Assembly (NCBI RefSeq): GCF_033958435.1
Contig: NC_134161.1
Span: forward strand, 6,138,001-6,202,000
Direction: 5' to 3'
From: Carettochelys insculpta
Taxonomy: Eukaryota > Chordata > Testudines > Carettochelyidae
Length of the DNA stretch: 64,000 nucleotides
Part shown: in pieces, positions 13,549 through 24,564 of the stretch
How positions within the stretch are numbered: position 1 is the stretch's first letter
How the letters are laid out: each line of letters begins with the position of its first letter
The notes under the pieces: model-generated
Seen by the model: only the letters and a program-made list of their open reading frames with translations
Told to the model about the DNA's origin: nothing
The model's database searches: none
Made by a program: the position numbers and the translations under genes

Positions 13549-13664
13549 GGATGGGGGGGGGAGGGGGGGGAAAGCAAGGAAAACCTTGACACTGCAAGGA
13601 GTGGTGTTGTAGGTATTGCTACTAGAAAGGATGTATTTTAGGCAAAAAAAAAAAAAAAAAAAAA
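13549..13664. repeat. G-run and A-run pair
   Basis: Two G-runs separated by a single A lie at about 13552-13570, and a 20-plus base A-run lies at about 13644-13664. The G-run could form a quadruplex on the plus strand. The A-run has no obvious retroposon attached to it. Confidence 0.7.
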
Positions 13665-13798
13665 ATGTAAAACGGAGCTCCTCAACATGCCTGGTCATCA
13701 GGGACCCAAAAGCATTTTTCATATGTCCTGGGCCAATGGATTTACAGAGCTGTGCTCTGTTTTCCTAAATACTTATACAGTTTCAAGCACACAGTATT

Positions 13799-13982
13799 CT
13801 ATCTTTACAAAAGCACTCCTAAAAATGACTTGGAAATTCTTCCATCACACAATTGCAAAGCCGACGAATGCCGGTCGTTGGCAGGTGGCACTGAACCTGG
13901 AACCTTCGGGGCTAAAGCCATGAGCCCCTAGCCGCATGAGTTAAAAGCCAACTGGCTCTTAGTTAAGGCTGTAGAGCAGACT
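13799..13982 (-). repeat. tRNA-derived SINE, copy 1
   Basis: Read on the minus strand, the element has a tRNA-like head with an A-box-like TAGCTCATGCGG-type stretch (here TAACTCATGCGG) and a B-box-like GGTTCAGTGCC. A tRNA-unrelated body follows, ending near CTTTTGTAAAG. Turtle genomes carry abundant tRNA-derived SINEs with this organisation. It is close to 95% identical by eye to the copy at 15073-15258, in the same orientation. Confidence 0.75.
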
Positions 13983-15072
13983 TCACTCTCCCTTCTCAGT
14001 GGTTTCGGTGCCGCTGGCTTACATTATTTAGCTTACTTAACCAGTTTGCTGTCTCACTGAGTTCTTTATAAGAATATATTTATTGGTATCCATATAGCGC
14101 TCTGTCCAGATTTCAGTAATACCAGTCATGCTTTCAAAGACACGGCTGCATTAACCCAATTGTTATAAACAAAACCTGATTGTAAAGGGATTTATGAATA
14201 AGTTAGGAAAGGCCAAATTCAGGATGAAATTCGGTGCAAAATTTCTGACGCACACACGTGAAGATGAAGAAAAATATTGCTTGGCTGCTGTGGGACAATG
14301 AGCATGGAAAACACAGGGAAAACTCAAAGTAATCTAAACTGAAAGTTAACTGAAAGATATTAATCTTCAAAAGCGCTCACTGAGAACAGTCAAAAAGTTG
14401 TCAAAAACAAGTCTTTCAACTGACTTCAGTGGGCCTGGATCAGCTTTCAGGAGTCTAGGGCACACTTCATGCATCTTTTCATGGGGATTTAATGGATCCA
14501 CTGAAATCCTAATCATATTTTCCCTTGATCCACAATCCTAGACCTCTTGTGTAATAGAAAACACATTACACTGTTGGAGAAGTTGGATCAGCTTGGCTCA
14601 ACCACTGCACAGCTTCTGCACTGTGGACAGGACAGAAAAATATGCTTACTTGCATGCCAAACAATCTTGCTACAGGACCTACTCAAAAAAAATGGGTAGT
14701 TGAGGATATTAACTCGAGGGCATCAAGAGGAGGAACATGAAATATTAAACTCCTTTGTAACCATAGGAATCAGAACATTATGTGCCAATGTCTGGAGTGC
14801 ATCCTAACCTTGTGCTATCTAGTGGATGGAGTGAAATGGCAGATGGGAACTTGGATGCACAAGAACAGTGATGTTTTGGCTCTGCTTTTAACTACAGAAA
14901 CAAGCCAGTCATCTCACAAGGGCTGAAAATTACTTTTATCCCAGCTCATTAAAATTCTTGTACTACAGTAATTAGCAGCAGCAATACACAACCACCTACA
15001 GAACCACAAACTTATATTGTGGGCAAATTTTGCCCTCACTTCACATCAGTTTTTATTTGTAGTGTTGTAGCT

Positions 15073-15258
15073 GTACTATCTTTACAAAAGCACTCCTAAA
15101 AATGACTTGGAAATTCTTCCATTACACAATTGCAAAGCCAACGAATGCCAATCGTTGGCAGGTGGCACTGAACCTGGAACCTTAGGGGCTAAAGCCACGA
15201 GGCCCTAGCCGCATGAGCTAAAAGCCAACTGGCTCTTAGTTAAGGCTGTAGAGCAGAT
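15073..15258 (-). repeat. tRNA-derived SINE, copy 2
   Basis: This is the same family, orientation and end points as the copy 1.3 kb to its left, with scattered substitutions (for example AATCGTTGG against GGTCGTTGG). On the minus strand the A-box-like TAGCTCATGCGG and B-box-like GGTTCAGTGCC are both readable. The flanks of the two copies differ, which favours two insertions over a segmental duplication. Confidence 0.75.
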
Positions 15259-17094
15259 ATTAGAGATATTAGAGCAACAAGGTGGTAGATGAGACACTCT
15301 TGTACTGAGCCAACTATTGTTAGCAAAAGAGACAGGCTTTCAAGTTACACAGCTCCTTCTCTAGATTTTCATTTGGTCAGGTTTTTGTTGTTTCATTGGG
15401 TAGCTCACTAAAAACTGCAGGCCACCTAAGATCTGACTGCAAACCATACCTGGAATCAGTGCTTGTTATGCGAAAAGAGAGGAGCTTGTAATTAGCCAGG
15501 TCCCTTCCCCTCCTCCCCGAGCCAATCCTATGGTTGAGACTGCTGAGGTGCCGGTACTCAGTACTGGCAAGTACTGGCACAAAAAAAGCTGGAATACATT
15601 GGCCTTTCACTTGGAAGCGAGACAGCTTCCTGTTCTGGTTTCAGCAGCACATTCCTTATTTGGATGAATACAATGTGGGAGGGGTTGTTTAATTCAAAGC
15701 ATGTGATCTAACAGAAAAAGTCAGGAGAAGGCAGGAGTTAATGCTGTTTTATTTAACATGCTAGCTTTCAATATGTATTTTCCTGGCTGCATGCGAGACC
15801 CAGGTAGACTTGAGAAAATGTGACAGGAAAGTTCTCTCTTATTGATTTTCTTCCTTGTTATGTTAATACAAAGCAGGAAGGACTATCAAGAATTTAGAGG
15901 TGATTTCCAAGATTCTTTACCTCTAGCTTAAATCGGCAGAATGCCTATTTACACCCAGATGAGAATATTGTGCACAAAAATTTATTTGATAAGGGGTAAG
16001 ACTGGCTGTGATATCAATGAGTGATATGAATGTGCTATGAAATGATCTCTACAACATCCAGAAGACTAGCGACGACTAAGTGCTAAGAAGCCACAGAAGT
16101 TTCTACAGCCTAAGATATACTAGTGACATGCACAGAAGACCGCTATTGATGTTGATTTGTTAATGTTACAATCCTTCAACAAAAGTTTACCACTTTTCAA
16201 AGTCTTCCTTATTAGACTAGCAATTCACTGTACACCTATTTCAGGTCACAATATACAATATGTCTTTCATGTATTTTTATGGTGAGCCATTAAAAACAGT
16301 AAGAATAATGAATTAATAGTATGCATGAACTCAACCTTTCACTTAGTTCTTCACAGCTTATTTATATTCTCCATTCTTTCAAATATTCTAGGTAACTCAA
16401 TGTCTGCTCTCCCTGTATGAGAAGCTGCTCAAGAGCTCTAATATCTGCACACTAATTTCTACTCACCTACAGGCTCAAGGGATCTTACATGTAGGCTTCC
16501 GTGATCTCAGTTAAGCCCAACTGCAGGATAATACAAGTTTACCTGAATTTCCCTGATGAGTAGTGCAAGATTCAGAACAAGATTTAAGTCAGTCTGCATT
16601 AGCTGTGCATAAATTACCAGGTTTTTCTAATAATCTAAAATAGGAGTACTCAGCAAAATAAAGGTCACTGGGCTACTGATGTCACAGTCTTATTTGCATA
16701 CTCACTCGCCAATATGTCACTATTTGTGTTTCAGAAACCGAGTTTTTATGTCTACTCAATTTTTTACTGGTTTCTTTGGGGAAATATTATCCACGTGTTT
16801 ATTACTCTCTCTCCCCAAATTCAGTAAGGTATTATGCAAAAAAAGAGTTCTGTTTCCTGGTCATATCGCATTGGTATTTCAGAGTCAAAGAATCACTTTA
16901 GAGAAATATAAACAAACAATGGCCATACCTAGGCAGTGGGTATTTTTTGGCTTATTTTTGCGAGAGTACAGAGTGACGTTGGCTCAGCCTATGGAGACAG
17001 TATAATTCTAAATTATATCAGAGAACACCCATCATATAAACGAGGTACGACACGACATGACACTCTGCTTTAACCAAAACCTAGAAGGATCCTA

Positions 17095-17330
17095 TTCTGC
17101 TAGCACAGCTACGTCAGAGATGTGAAAAGATGTGATCTCTACTGATACAGCTGTGCCAGCAAAAGCCCCTGGTGTAAATTCAGCTACTCCAGCAAAACTG
17201 TGCTTTTGTCGGAATATCTTGTTTTGCTTGTGGCAGAGGTTTTACCACATTTGTACAAAGCACAGCCTTGCCAGTATATTTGCATCCACACTTGGAAAAC
17301 TATCTGTAGAAGAACACCTGTAAGGGAATA
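17095..17330. mobile_element. Possible old MITE fragment
   Basis: The stretch contains CACAGCTACGTCAG, CAGCTGTGCCAGCAAAA and ATCCACACTTGG motifs of the kind seen in reptile hAT-like MITEs. I cannot define both termini. A CT-rich run (about 17396-17420) follows. Confidence 0.25.
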
Positions 17331-18637
17331 CTGGTAAAACTCACCTAGCGTAGAGAAAACCGTAGGCACAGGGCTGACAAGTAATGTATATAAATCTCTC
17401 TCTCTTTCTCCCCCAGCCCCCCACATATGCTCTTTAGCTGGGATTTTCGACCAACACTAAGGAAGGATGGTATCGACCTGCCAAGGCACCTATCATTCAC
17501 AGGCACCTTTGAAAGTCCAAGCCCATAAGCCTATTTCAGTGGGGTATTATTCTTTGCCAGTTCTTAATTTACTCGAAAGTTGTAAGGCAAGGACATCTGC
17601 AGGCACAAGAGACAGGTAGGACACAGGATTTGAATGCCCTTAATTTGATGAGACTTTAGGACAAATTAATAAGATGATACAGGAACCGTAAGGCTGTTGC
17701 TACATGTTTGGAGGGAAAAGAAATTAAAAAAACCTATGCAACAGTCTACTGCTGTGTGTGAGAATGTTTGAGGATAAGGATAAAAATGTGTTGTCCTAAA
17801 CCTGTCAAAAGAACCACATTCCTATCAAGTGATTCATGCTATAGGATTTATATGCCAACTGGGACATAAATCATAGAATTAGCCAGTCTCAATATCCTAG
17901 GAGATTTGGTCACATTTGTGGCCTCCCAACTATGCTATGAATCCTTCTCATAGTAGGGAATACCAACCTGAGACCACAACTATCAAGATGGGCTGAGCTA
18001 CATTAGCAGTCGTGCAACTGACCATGTAACAATGCCCTCAAACATTTCTCAACCCCACTCCCTGGTCAATGGCTGGCTTGCTTTTAGGCTAAATAATCAG
18101 CTCATATTTCAACAGTTTGAATTTTTGAAATACAAGAACTCATCATCATTCCTGAACAAAACAAGTCAACCGCTCCCTATAAGAGAGCTTCACAGTGATT
18201 AATAGTTGATAGAAAAATATGTGCATTCCTAGAAACTTCAGGTTTCAGGCACAGGATTTGGTGGAGAGTTGTGAAGAAGTGGTTGTAAAAATACTTGAAA
18301 TATGCAGCAGAAGTAGTCACTGAGAACCCACTTTGTAGGTTTGTAAAACATTAAACATACTTGAAGTCTTTTTCCTACTCATAAATCATTTTTAAGACTC
18401 TCTCAGGTCTGTTTCTCTTACCAATATATAAAACATTAAGGCCTCTTACCAACATATAAAATGTAACTCCACTGAAAATGGATTAAGTTTGGCTCTGGAA
18501 AGAATTCCTCCAACAGTGACTGTAACCGGCATAACTGCATTCACCAATGTCTCCCTAAACACACAAAGTTCTGGCTGTCTATGGGTAAGAGTGGGGAGAC
18601 TCATTTTAGACCAAAGATCAGATCATTCTCCGCATGA

Positions 18638-18839
18638 AAGAAAGAAAAGTTACTCACCGTAGTAACGGTGGTTCTTCCGAGATGTGTCCCCGTGGGTGCT
18701 CCACAATAGGTGTCGGGCTTGCCCGGCGCCGCAGATCGGATCTTCCAAGCAGTTTCTGCCGGACCGCGCATGCGCCGGTGCGCGCCGCTCCCTTGCACGC
18801 TCCTGGCCATGTGCGCGATCCGGTCCCCGCCAGTTCCTC
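18638..18839 (-). repeat. DIRS 3' inverted terminal repeat
   Basis: Positions 18684-18839 are inverted relative to 24565-24720 (GTGTCCCCGTGGGTGCTCC through CCAGTTCCTC), with scattered substitutions. The outer 46 bases (18638-18683) are unique to this end and reappear inverted in the internal complementary region. On the minus strand they end in CTACGGTGAGTAAC, which contains a strong splice-donor-like sequence. Confidence 0.9.
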
Positions 18840-18906
18840 GACCAACCGCCTCGGGTGCCCCTGCAAAACACTAACAGAGATCCGAAGTGGGGAGGATGGG
18901 CGGGTA

Positions 18907-19004
18907 GTGGAGCACCCACGGGGACACATCTCGAAGAACCACCGTTACTACGGTGAGTAACTTTTCTTTCTTCGAGTGTCCCCGTGGGTGCTCCACAATA
19001 GGTG
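18907..19004 (-). repeat. DIRS internal complementary region (circle-junction template)
   Basis: Positions 18907-18972 pair with the left outer end 18638-18704, with a single one-base indel. Positions 18968-19004 are identical to the reverse complement of the right outer end 24692-24728. The two halves overlap in TTCTT (18968-18972), present at both element edges. In the DIRS1 model such a region lets the cDNA ends be aligned and closed into a circle before recombinase-mediated integration. Confidence 0.88.
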
Positions 19005-19045
19005 ACTACCCAGCAGTAACCCAAGATAGGAGGTGGGTAATCGGA

Positions 19046-20226
19046 TTATGTGCAGCTTGTCCCCGAGAGGACCGCTGCAGAGAGACGGGTATCCTCTTGG
19101 AATACCCTGTGAAGGGCGTAATGTTTGGCGAAGGTGTCGTAGGATGACCAGGTCGCCGCTCTGCAAATGTCTTTTAACGCAACGCCCTTGAAAAAGGTTG
19201 TTGATGCCGCCACCGCCCTAGTGGAATGAGCCCTGGGAGTGGCTGATAAAGGAGTCTTTTTGAGCTCGTAGCACATTTTTATGCAGGATACAATGTGCTG
19301 TGAGATTCTCTGCGAGGAGAGACCTTCTCCTTTCGATTTGGGAGCGAGGGAGACTAGGAGTCTATCCGTTTTCCGGAAGGACTTGGTCCTGTCTACGTAG
19401 AAGGCTAGCGCCCTCCTCACGTCCAGGAGGTGTAGGCGCGCCTCTTCGTTGGAGTTATGAGGCTTTGGATAAAACGAGGGTAGAACAATAGGTTCGTTGA
19501 TGTGAAACTCGGAAGAAACTTTGGGAACAAAGGCTGGATGCAGCCGTATGGTTACTGCCTCCTTGGAAAAAACAGTGCAGGGTGGCGTTGCCATGACTGC
19601 CGCGAGCTCGCTCACCCTACGAGCTGACGTAATGGCAAGAAGAAAGGTCGTCTTTACTGTAAGGAGGCGGAGGGGAACCGTGGCCAAGGGCTCGAACGGT
19701 GGTCCCATTAGCGTGGTAAGCACCAGGTCCAAGTTCCACGAAGGTGGAATCGGTTTCCGAGGGGGGTATAGGTTACCAACCCTTTGAGGAACCTGGTAAC
19801 CATAGGGTGGGCGAACACCGTGTGCCCTTCCTCCTCATGTCTGAACGCCGAGATGGAGGCAAGGTGGACCTTCAACGAGGATAGCGAGAGTCCTCCTCTC
19901 TTGAGGTCCAGTAAATACTCTAGTATTGTAGGTATAGGCACCAAAAGGGGGGCCAGCTGTTTGGTAGAACACCAAGCCGTGAAGCGAGTCCATTTTCGCT
20001 TGTAGGTCTTCCTGGTGGAAGTCCTCCTGCTACTTTCTAGGACTTGCTGTACTTCCACTGTGCATGTGCTCTCTAGGGAGCTGAGCCATGGATTAACCAC
20101 GCTTGCAGTCGCAGGCTTTGGGGGTGCGGGTGCACTATGGACCCGTGGGCTTGCGTGAGCAGATCCGGCGCCACCGGAAGAGGCATCGGTGGACGGTCCG
20201 ACATGCGCAGGAGTAGGGGGAACCAT
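19046..20226 (-). pseudogene. DIRS tyrosine recombinase, frameshifted
   Basis: In DIRS elements this enzyme integrates the circular DNA intermediate by site-specific recombination. The N-terminal part runs in one frame from about 20226 to near 19776 (TRKTYKRKWTRFTAWC, then LEYLLDLKRGG). The catalytic part continues in another frame from about 19775 to a stop at 19046. The core residues are readable: Arg in TSARRVSEL, His-x-x-Arg in AHSTRAVAAS, and the candidate Tyr in TFAKHYALHR. A single-base loss near 19773-19776 separates the two halves. The start overlaps the last 150 or so bases of the RT-RNase H frame, as is usual for DIRS. The exact start codon is not certain. Confidence 0.85.
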
Positions 20227-22307
20227 TGTTGTCGATCCCACGTTGGGACTATCAGGATCATCTGGGCCCTTTCCCTCCTGGCTTTCTGCAAGACTTTGTG
20301 GATCAGCACTGTGGGAGGAAACGCATAAAGCAGGGGGCCCCTCCACGGGATCGCGAACGCGTCCCCCAGGGACCCCCATCCCAGTCCTGCCCTGGAGCAG
20401 AATCGTGGGCACTTCTTGTTGTGCTGAGTGGCAAACAGGTCTATTTGGGGAAAACCCCATGCGTGGAAAATCGGCCGTAGCAGATCGGGACGGATCTGCC
20501 ACTCGTGTGTGAGTGCAAAACGCCTGCTCAGCTGGTCTGCCTTCACATTGTGCGCACCAGGCAAGTATGAGGCTTTCAAGATTATATTGTTGGCGATGCA
20601 CCAGTTCCATAAGCGGATTGCTTCCGCGCATAAGGCACGGGATCGAGCTCCTCCTTGCCTGTTTATATAAAACATGGTGGAGGTATTGTCTGTACTGATC
20701 CCGACGACTTTGCCTTGTATGTGGTCTCGAAAGTGTCTGCAGGCGTTGAACACTGCTCTGAGCTCCAGTATATTTATGTGTAGTGACTGTTCCGTGGGTG
20801 ACCACAGTCCTTGAGTCACCTCTTCGCCCATGTGCGCTCCCCACCCTATGAGGGAGGCATCTGTAGTGAGAAAAACCGATATCTGCGGCTGGTGGAAGGG
20901 TACCCCTGTTAGCAGGTTCCTGGGGTTTACCCACCATTGTAGGGATTTGCGCACCCCAGCTGTGGGCGACACCACCCTGTGAACGGTGTGTACTGCCGGT
21001 TTGTATACACTCGCCAGCCAGTGCTGCATGCTGCGCATGTGTAACCTGGCGTTCTGTACTACGAACGTCGCCACTGCCATGTGGGTCAGCAGCTGCAAGC
21101 ACGTCAAGACCGGCACCGTAGGGCTGAAGGTGATGACCTGCACGAGGGAACCGATGGCCCGAAAGCGAGCCTCTGGTAGATATACTCTCGCTGTAACTGA
21201 GTTTATGCGAGCCCCTATGAACTCTATGTCCTGTGTGGGGTCTATTTTTGATTTTGCCAGATTGATAACCAGGCCGAGTGAAGAGAACGTGTTTGCTGTG
21301 ACGCGTATCATGCGCAGAACCTCCCCCTTCGAGGCCCCTTTGAGCAGGCAGTCGTCCAGATACGGGAAAATAAATACCCCCTGTCTGTGCAGGTAGGCTG
21401 ACACCACTGCCAAGGTCTTGGTGAAGACTCTGGGGGCCCAGGAGAGGCCAAACGGTAGGACCTTGTATTGGAAGTGTTCGTTGCCTACCATGAACCGGAG
21501 GAATCGCCGGTGAGCCGGATGGATAGTTATGTGGAAGTACGCGTCTTGTAAATCGAGGGCTGCGAACCAGTCTCCATCGTCCAGTGCTGTAAGGATGGAG
21601 GCGATTGTGGTCATCCGAAAACGTTGCTTGCGCAAGTACCTGTTGAGGCCGCGAAGGTCTAAGATGGGCCTCCAGCCTCCTGTCTTTTTCTCCGTGAGGA
21701 AGTACCTGGAGTAGAACCCTTTCCCTTGCAGTTGCTCCGGCACTCCTTCCACTGCCCCTATGAGCATGAGATGGTCCACCTCCTGCCTGAGCCTCGCTAC
21801 ACGGGAGGCCTCCTGGAGGTGGGGCTTGGGTGGAGGTCGTGACGGTGGGAGCGACTGGAAGGGGATGGCGTACCCCGTGGCTATGATCTCCAGCACCCAT
21901 TTGTCTGTGGTGATCCTTTGCCACTGGTCGTAGAATGGTCGGAGGCGATGGTGGAATAGTCGCTTCGGATGACCTTGTGCGATGGTAGTGATGGCGCAGC
22001 CCTGGATCTGTATGTCAAACTTGTGACCTTTGGCCCCGCCCCGAGGACGCACGGCTCTGTTGTGAACGTCGCCTGGGAGTTCTGTACTGCTGGTGCTGTT
22101 GATGTCGCCCTTGCTCGTAACCCCTGTGGTACTGGGGGCGCTGTTGCTGGTACTGGTACCGTCTTTGTTGAGGGTAGTACCTTTTCTTTGTGTATGGAGG
22201 GGTGTAAATCCCCAGGGTCCTGAGTGTGGCTCTTGAATCTTTACTGGAATGAAGGACCGAGTCAGTTGATTCAGCAAACAGCTTCTGCGAGTCGAAGGGA
22301 AGGTCAA
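20073..22307 (-). CDS. DIRS reverse transcriptase-RNase H, 744 codons, open
   Basis: This polyprotein would copy element RNA to DNA and degrade the RNA strand. The RT region spans about residues 170-380, with GGWRPILDLRGLN (210-222), ALDLQDAYFHI (250-260), LPFGLSWAP (284-292) and the catalytic YLDD (316-319). RNase H follows with TTDAS (Asp 483), ILELRAV (Glu 515), STDNTS (Asp 540) and AHNVKADQLSR (Asp 591), so all four acidic residues are in place. The C-terminal segment with QIDLFATQHNKKCPRF is typical of DIRS. The first 90 or so residues overlap the gag 3' end in another frame, so true translation may start later or by frameshift. The frame has no stop, unlike its neighbours, and could still make protein if transcribed. 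Confidence 0.9.
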   Translation of the reverse strand: MTFPSTRRSCLLNQLTRSFIPVKIQEPHSGPWGFTPLHTQRKGTTLNKDGTSTSNSAPSTTGVTSKGDINSTSSTELPGDVHNRAVRPRGGAKGHKFDIQIQGCAITTIAQGHPKRLFHHRLRPFYDQWQRITTDKWVLEIIATGYAIPFQSLPPSRPPPKPHLQEASRVARLRQEVDHLMLIGAVEGVPEQLQGKGFYSRYFLTEKKTGGWRPILDLRGLNRYLRKQRFRMTTIASILTALDDGDWFAALDLQDAYFHITIHPAHRRFLRFMVGNEHFQYKVLPFGLSWAPRVFTKTLAVVSAYLHRQGVFIFPYLDDCLLKGASKGEVLRMIRVTANTFSSLGLVINLAKSKIDPTQDIEFIGARINSVTARVYLPEARFRAIGSLVQVITFSPTVPVLTCLQLLTHMAVATFVVQNARLHMRSMQHWLASVYKPAVHTVHRVVSPTAGVRKSLQWWVNPRNLLTGVPFHQPQISVFLTTDASLIGWGAHMGEEVTQGLWSPTEQSLHINILELRAVFNACRHFRDHIQGKVVGISTDNTSTMFYINRQGGARSRALCAEAIRLWNWCIANNIILKASYLPGAHNVKADQLSRRFALTHEWQIRPDLLRPIFHAWGFPQIDLFATQHNKKCPRFCSRAGLGWGSLGDAFAIPWRGPLLYAFPPTVLIHKVLQKARRERAQMILIVPTWDRQQWFPLLLRMSDRPPMPLPVAPDLLTQAHGSIVHPHPQSLRLQAWLIHGSAP

Positions 22308-24236
22308 CTATCTTCGCCTGCAGATCCCTCGGTATACCCGAAGTCTGGAGCCAGGACTCCCTTCGCATCACCACTGCCGTTGCTGTGGAACGTGCTGCTG
22401 TGTCCGCAACGTCCAGGGCGATCTGAACTCCCGTCCTCGAGGCCGCGTAGCCTTCTTGCACTATGGCCTTGAGCACCGGCTTTTTGTCCTCTGGAAGCAA
22501 GTGCATGAGGGAGGTTAACCTGGAATAGTTGTCGAAATTATGGTTCGCTAAGTGCGCTGCGTTAAAGTGGAGGAGGAGTAGACCTTTCTGCCGAACAGCT
22601 CTAGCTTCTTGGCATCTTTGTCTGTTCCCCCTGTCCTGAATTGAGATGTCTTTGATCTTTGTTGCGACGGCTCCACCACCAAGGAATTTGGCTGTGGGTG
22701 GCTGAACAGGAACTCCATGCCCTTCGCCGGCACGAAGTATTTCTTATCCGCTCTCTTTTGGACAGGCGGAATAGTCGCAGGGGTCTGCCATATCGTAGTG
22801 GCGGACTCTTAAGATCGCTTCATGAAGCGGTATTGCTACTCTGGAGGAGGCCGGAGGTCTCAAATTTTTGAGGAGCTTATGGTGTTTCTCTTGCACCTCT
22901 GCTGTCTGGATGCCTTGCGTGAAGGCCACCCTCTTAAACAGCTCTTGAAACTGTTTGAGATCGTCCGGAGGATGGACGTCCCCCGGGGCCGTAGCCTCGT
23001 CCGGGGAGGAGAGCGAGGAACAGCTGGGGTACATCTCTCTGGACCCTTCCGGTTCCTGCTGGTGATGGTACACCCTCTCGCTAGAGGTTTGCGAGGTAAA
23101 ATCTCGGGGTTCCATAATCAGTCCCCCCTGAGATGCTTGAGTCTCTGTCCCCGGTCGCAATTGCCCTCGGGGGTACGAGATCGTCTGTGGGGATCTTTCC
23201 CTAGTAGATTGCCGATGGTGTCTATGCCCCCCGTGGTAGGGGCGACCATGGCAGTATAGGCACTGTTCTTGGGAAGGTGACCTAGACCACTCCCTTGGTG
23301 CATACCCTCTGCGTCTGGGGGAGGGAGATCATCGAGACACTGGAGAGAGCGATTTTGCATAATAGTCCAGCGGTTCAAACCCCAGGAAGGGTGAAGGTGG
23401 TCCCAGCCAGGGTGAGGCTGGTTGCAAAAATGGAGAGGGGGGCTCCGGGTAGGCTAGGGGGGACCCCTGCCTTCTGGTTGGAGTCTGCAACATAAGCGGA
23501 GGGCTGTGAGAAAGCAACTCCACAGCCTGTCCGGAGAGGGGCTGCAATGCCTCCTCTTGTGTGCAGCCTTCCCCCTCCCTGGAGGAGGTAACTCCGCCCC
23601 CTGACGCACAGGGGATCCCGGCCCCGTCCGCACCGTGCTAGGCATGCTCGAAGGCGGTGCCGCACGTGCGGTGTCCTTTGGTGCCTGCAGGCTGCGTGCC
23701 TGCGCGCTCTGCACCGCCGGTTCCCCGGGGGTCGGTGCCGCTGCCTGCGGTGCCGCCGGTACCGGCGCTTGTTTAGCTGCCGCCCTGCCTGCGGTGCGGG
23801 GCGGCTGGCTGATTATCGGAGGCTGAGCCGCTTCCACGTGGCTCTCCGTGCCGCCGCCGATCAGCTGTTGCTGCGGCTGGGAGCTGCTCGCTCCTCCCGT
23901 CCCGCTCGCTGTTGCTGCCGGCAGGGATCGGGCTGGGGAGGCTTTCCTCTGTTTTTGTGCTGATGGGGTGAGGGAGGCAGCTTTCCTTTTATGGGCCCCG
24001 GAGGGTCCCTCCTGCTGCGGCCGCTCCAGCACGTCTGGCTGGAGGGCCTTATCAAAAAGCAGCATTTTAAGCCGCATCTCCCTGTCTCTCCTTGCTCTGG
24101 CTGTTAGTTTAGCACAGAAGGAGCATTTCTGTGCAACATGGGACTCCCCAAGGCACCTTATGCATAGACTGTGCCCATCGGACGCTGGCATCGCCTCTCG
24201 GCAGGACTCACATTTTTTAAATCCTGAAGAGGACAT
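22015..24236 (-). pseudogene. DIRS gag-like ORF, broken
   Basis: The start at 24236 opens a Cys/His-rich N-terminus (CESC, CIRC and CSFC pairs with intervening His, residues about 9-40). It resembles the zinc-binding start of vertebrate DIRS gag proteins and is followed by an Ala/Pro/Gln-rich linker. The reading frame changes between about 23547 and 23454, and a TGA at 23329-23331 interrupts it (probably CGA to TGA decay). It runs on to 22744, shifts near 22750 (around CCAAAAGAG), and shifts again near 22568. It ends at 22015 with an Arg/Gln/Tyr-rich basic tail suited to nucleic-acid binding. The KKLELFGRKVYSSS block near 22600 is characteristic of DIRS gag. At least three frameshifts and one nonsense codon make it nonfunctional. 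Confidence 0.8.
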
Positions 24237-24564
24237 TGTTGGTGAGTCTTTCAGTTGTTAAACGGGTACTTAGCACCTTCTCTGTGCTGTTTTCCCCTTC
24301 CGATGGCCTGCCGCAGCAGGAGGGCTGATGGCCCTATGCTCCTGGCCTCCGGCGCTTGTTACTGGGACTGGATTGAAGCTGTCCCGCTTGTAGTTTGTTT
24401 GTTGCTTTTGTTTTTTTTTTTGTTTTTTTTTGCAAAAATAACAACCGGCTAACTTGCAGTAGCCTAAGTACTTGAAAAACTTTAAAGAAAAACAGTTAAA
24501 GTCATTGAATACGCTACTTGGCCTTAGCCTAGTTCGGATTCTGTCTGCAGCTCACGGCGGTTAA

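Noticed and set aside
13860..13960. A/B-box-like promoter words as a functional tRNA gene
   Set aside because: The cloverleaf does not close and the sequence continues into a SINE body shared with a second copy, so it is a SINE head.
19708..21924. 738-codon minus-strand frame taken as one protein
   Set aside because: Only its last 170 or so codons are recombinase; the rest is the out-of-frame shadow of the RT-RNase H region.
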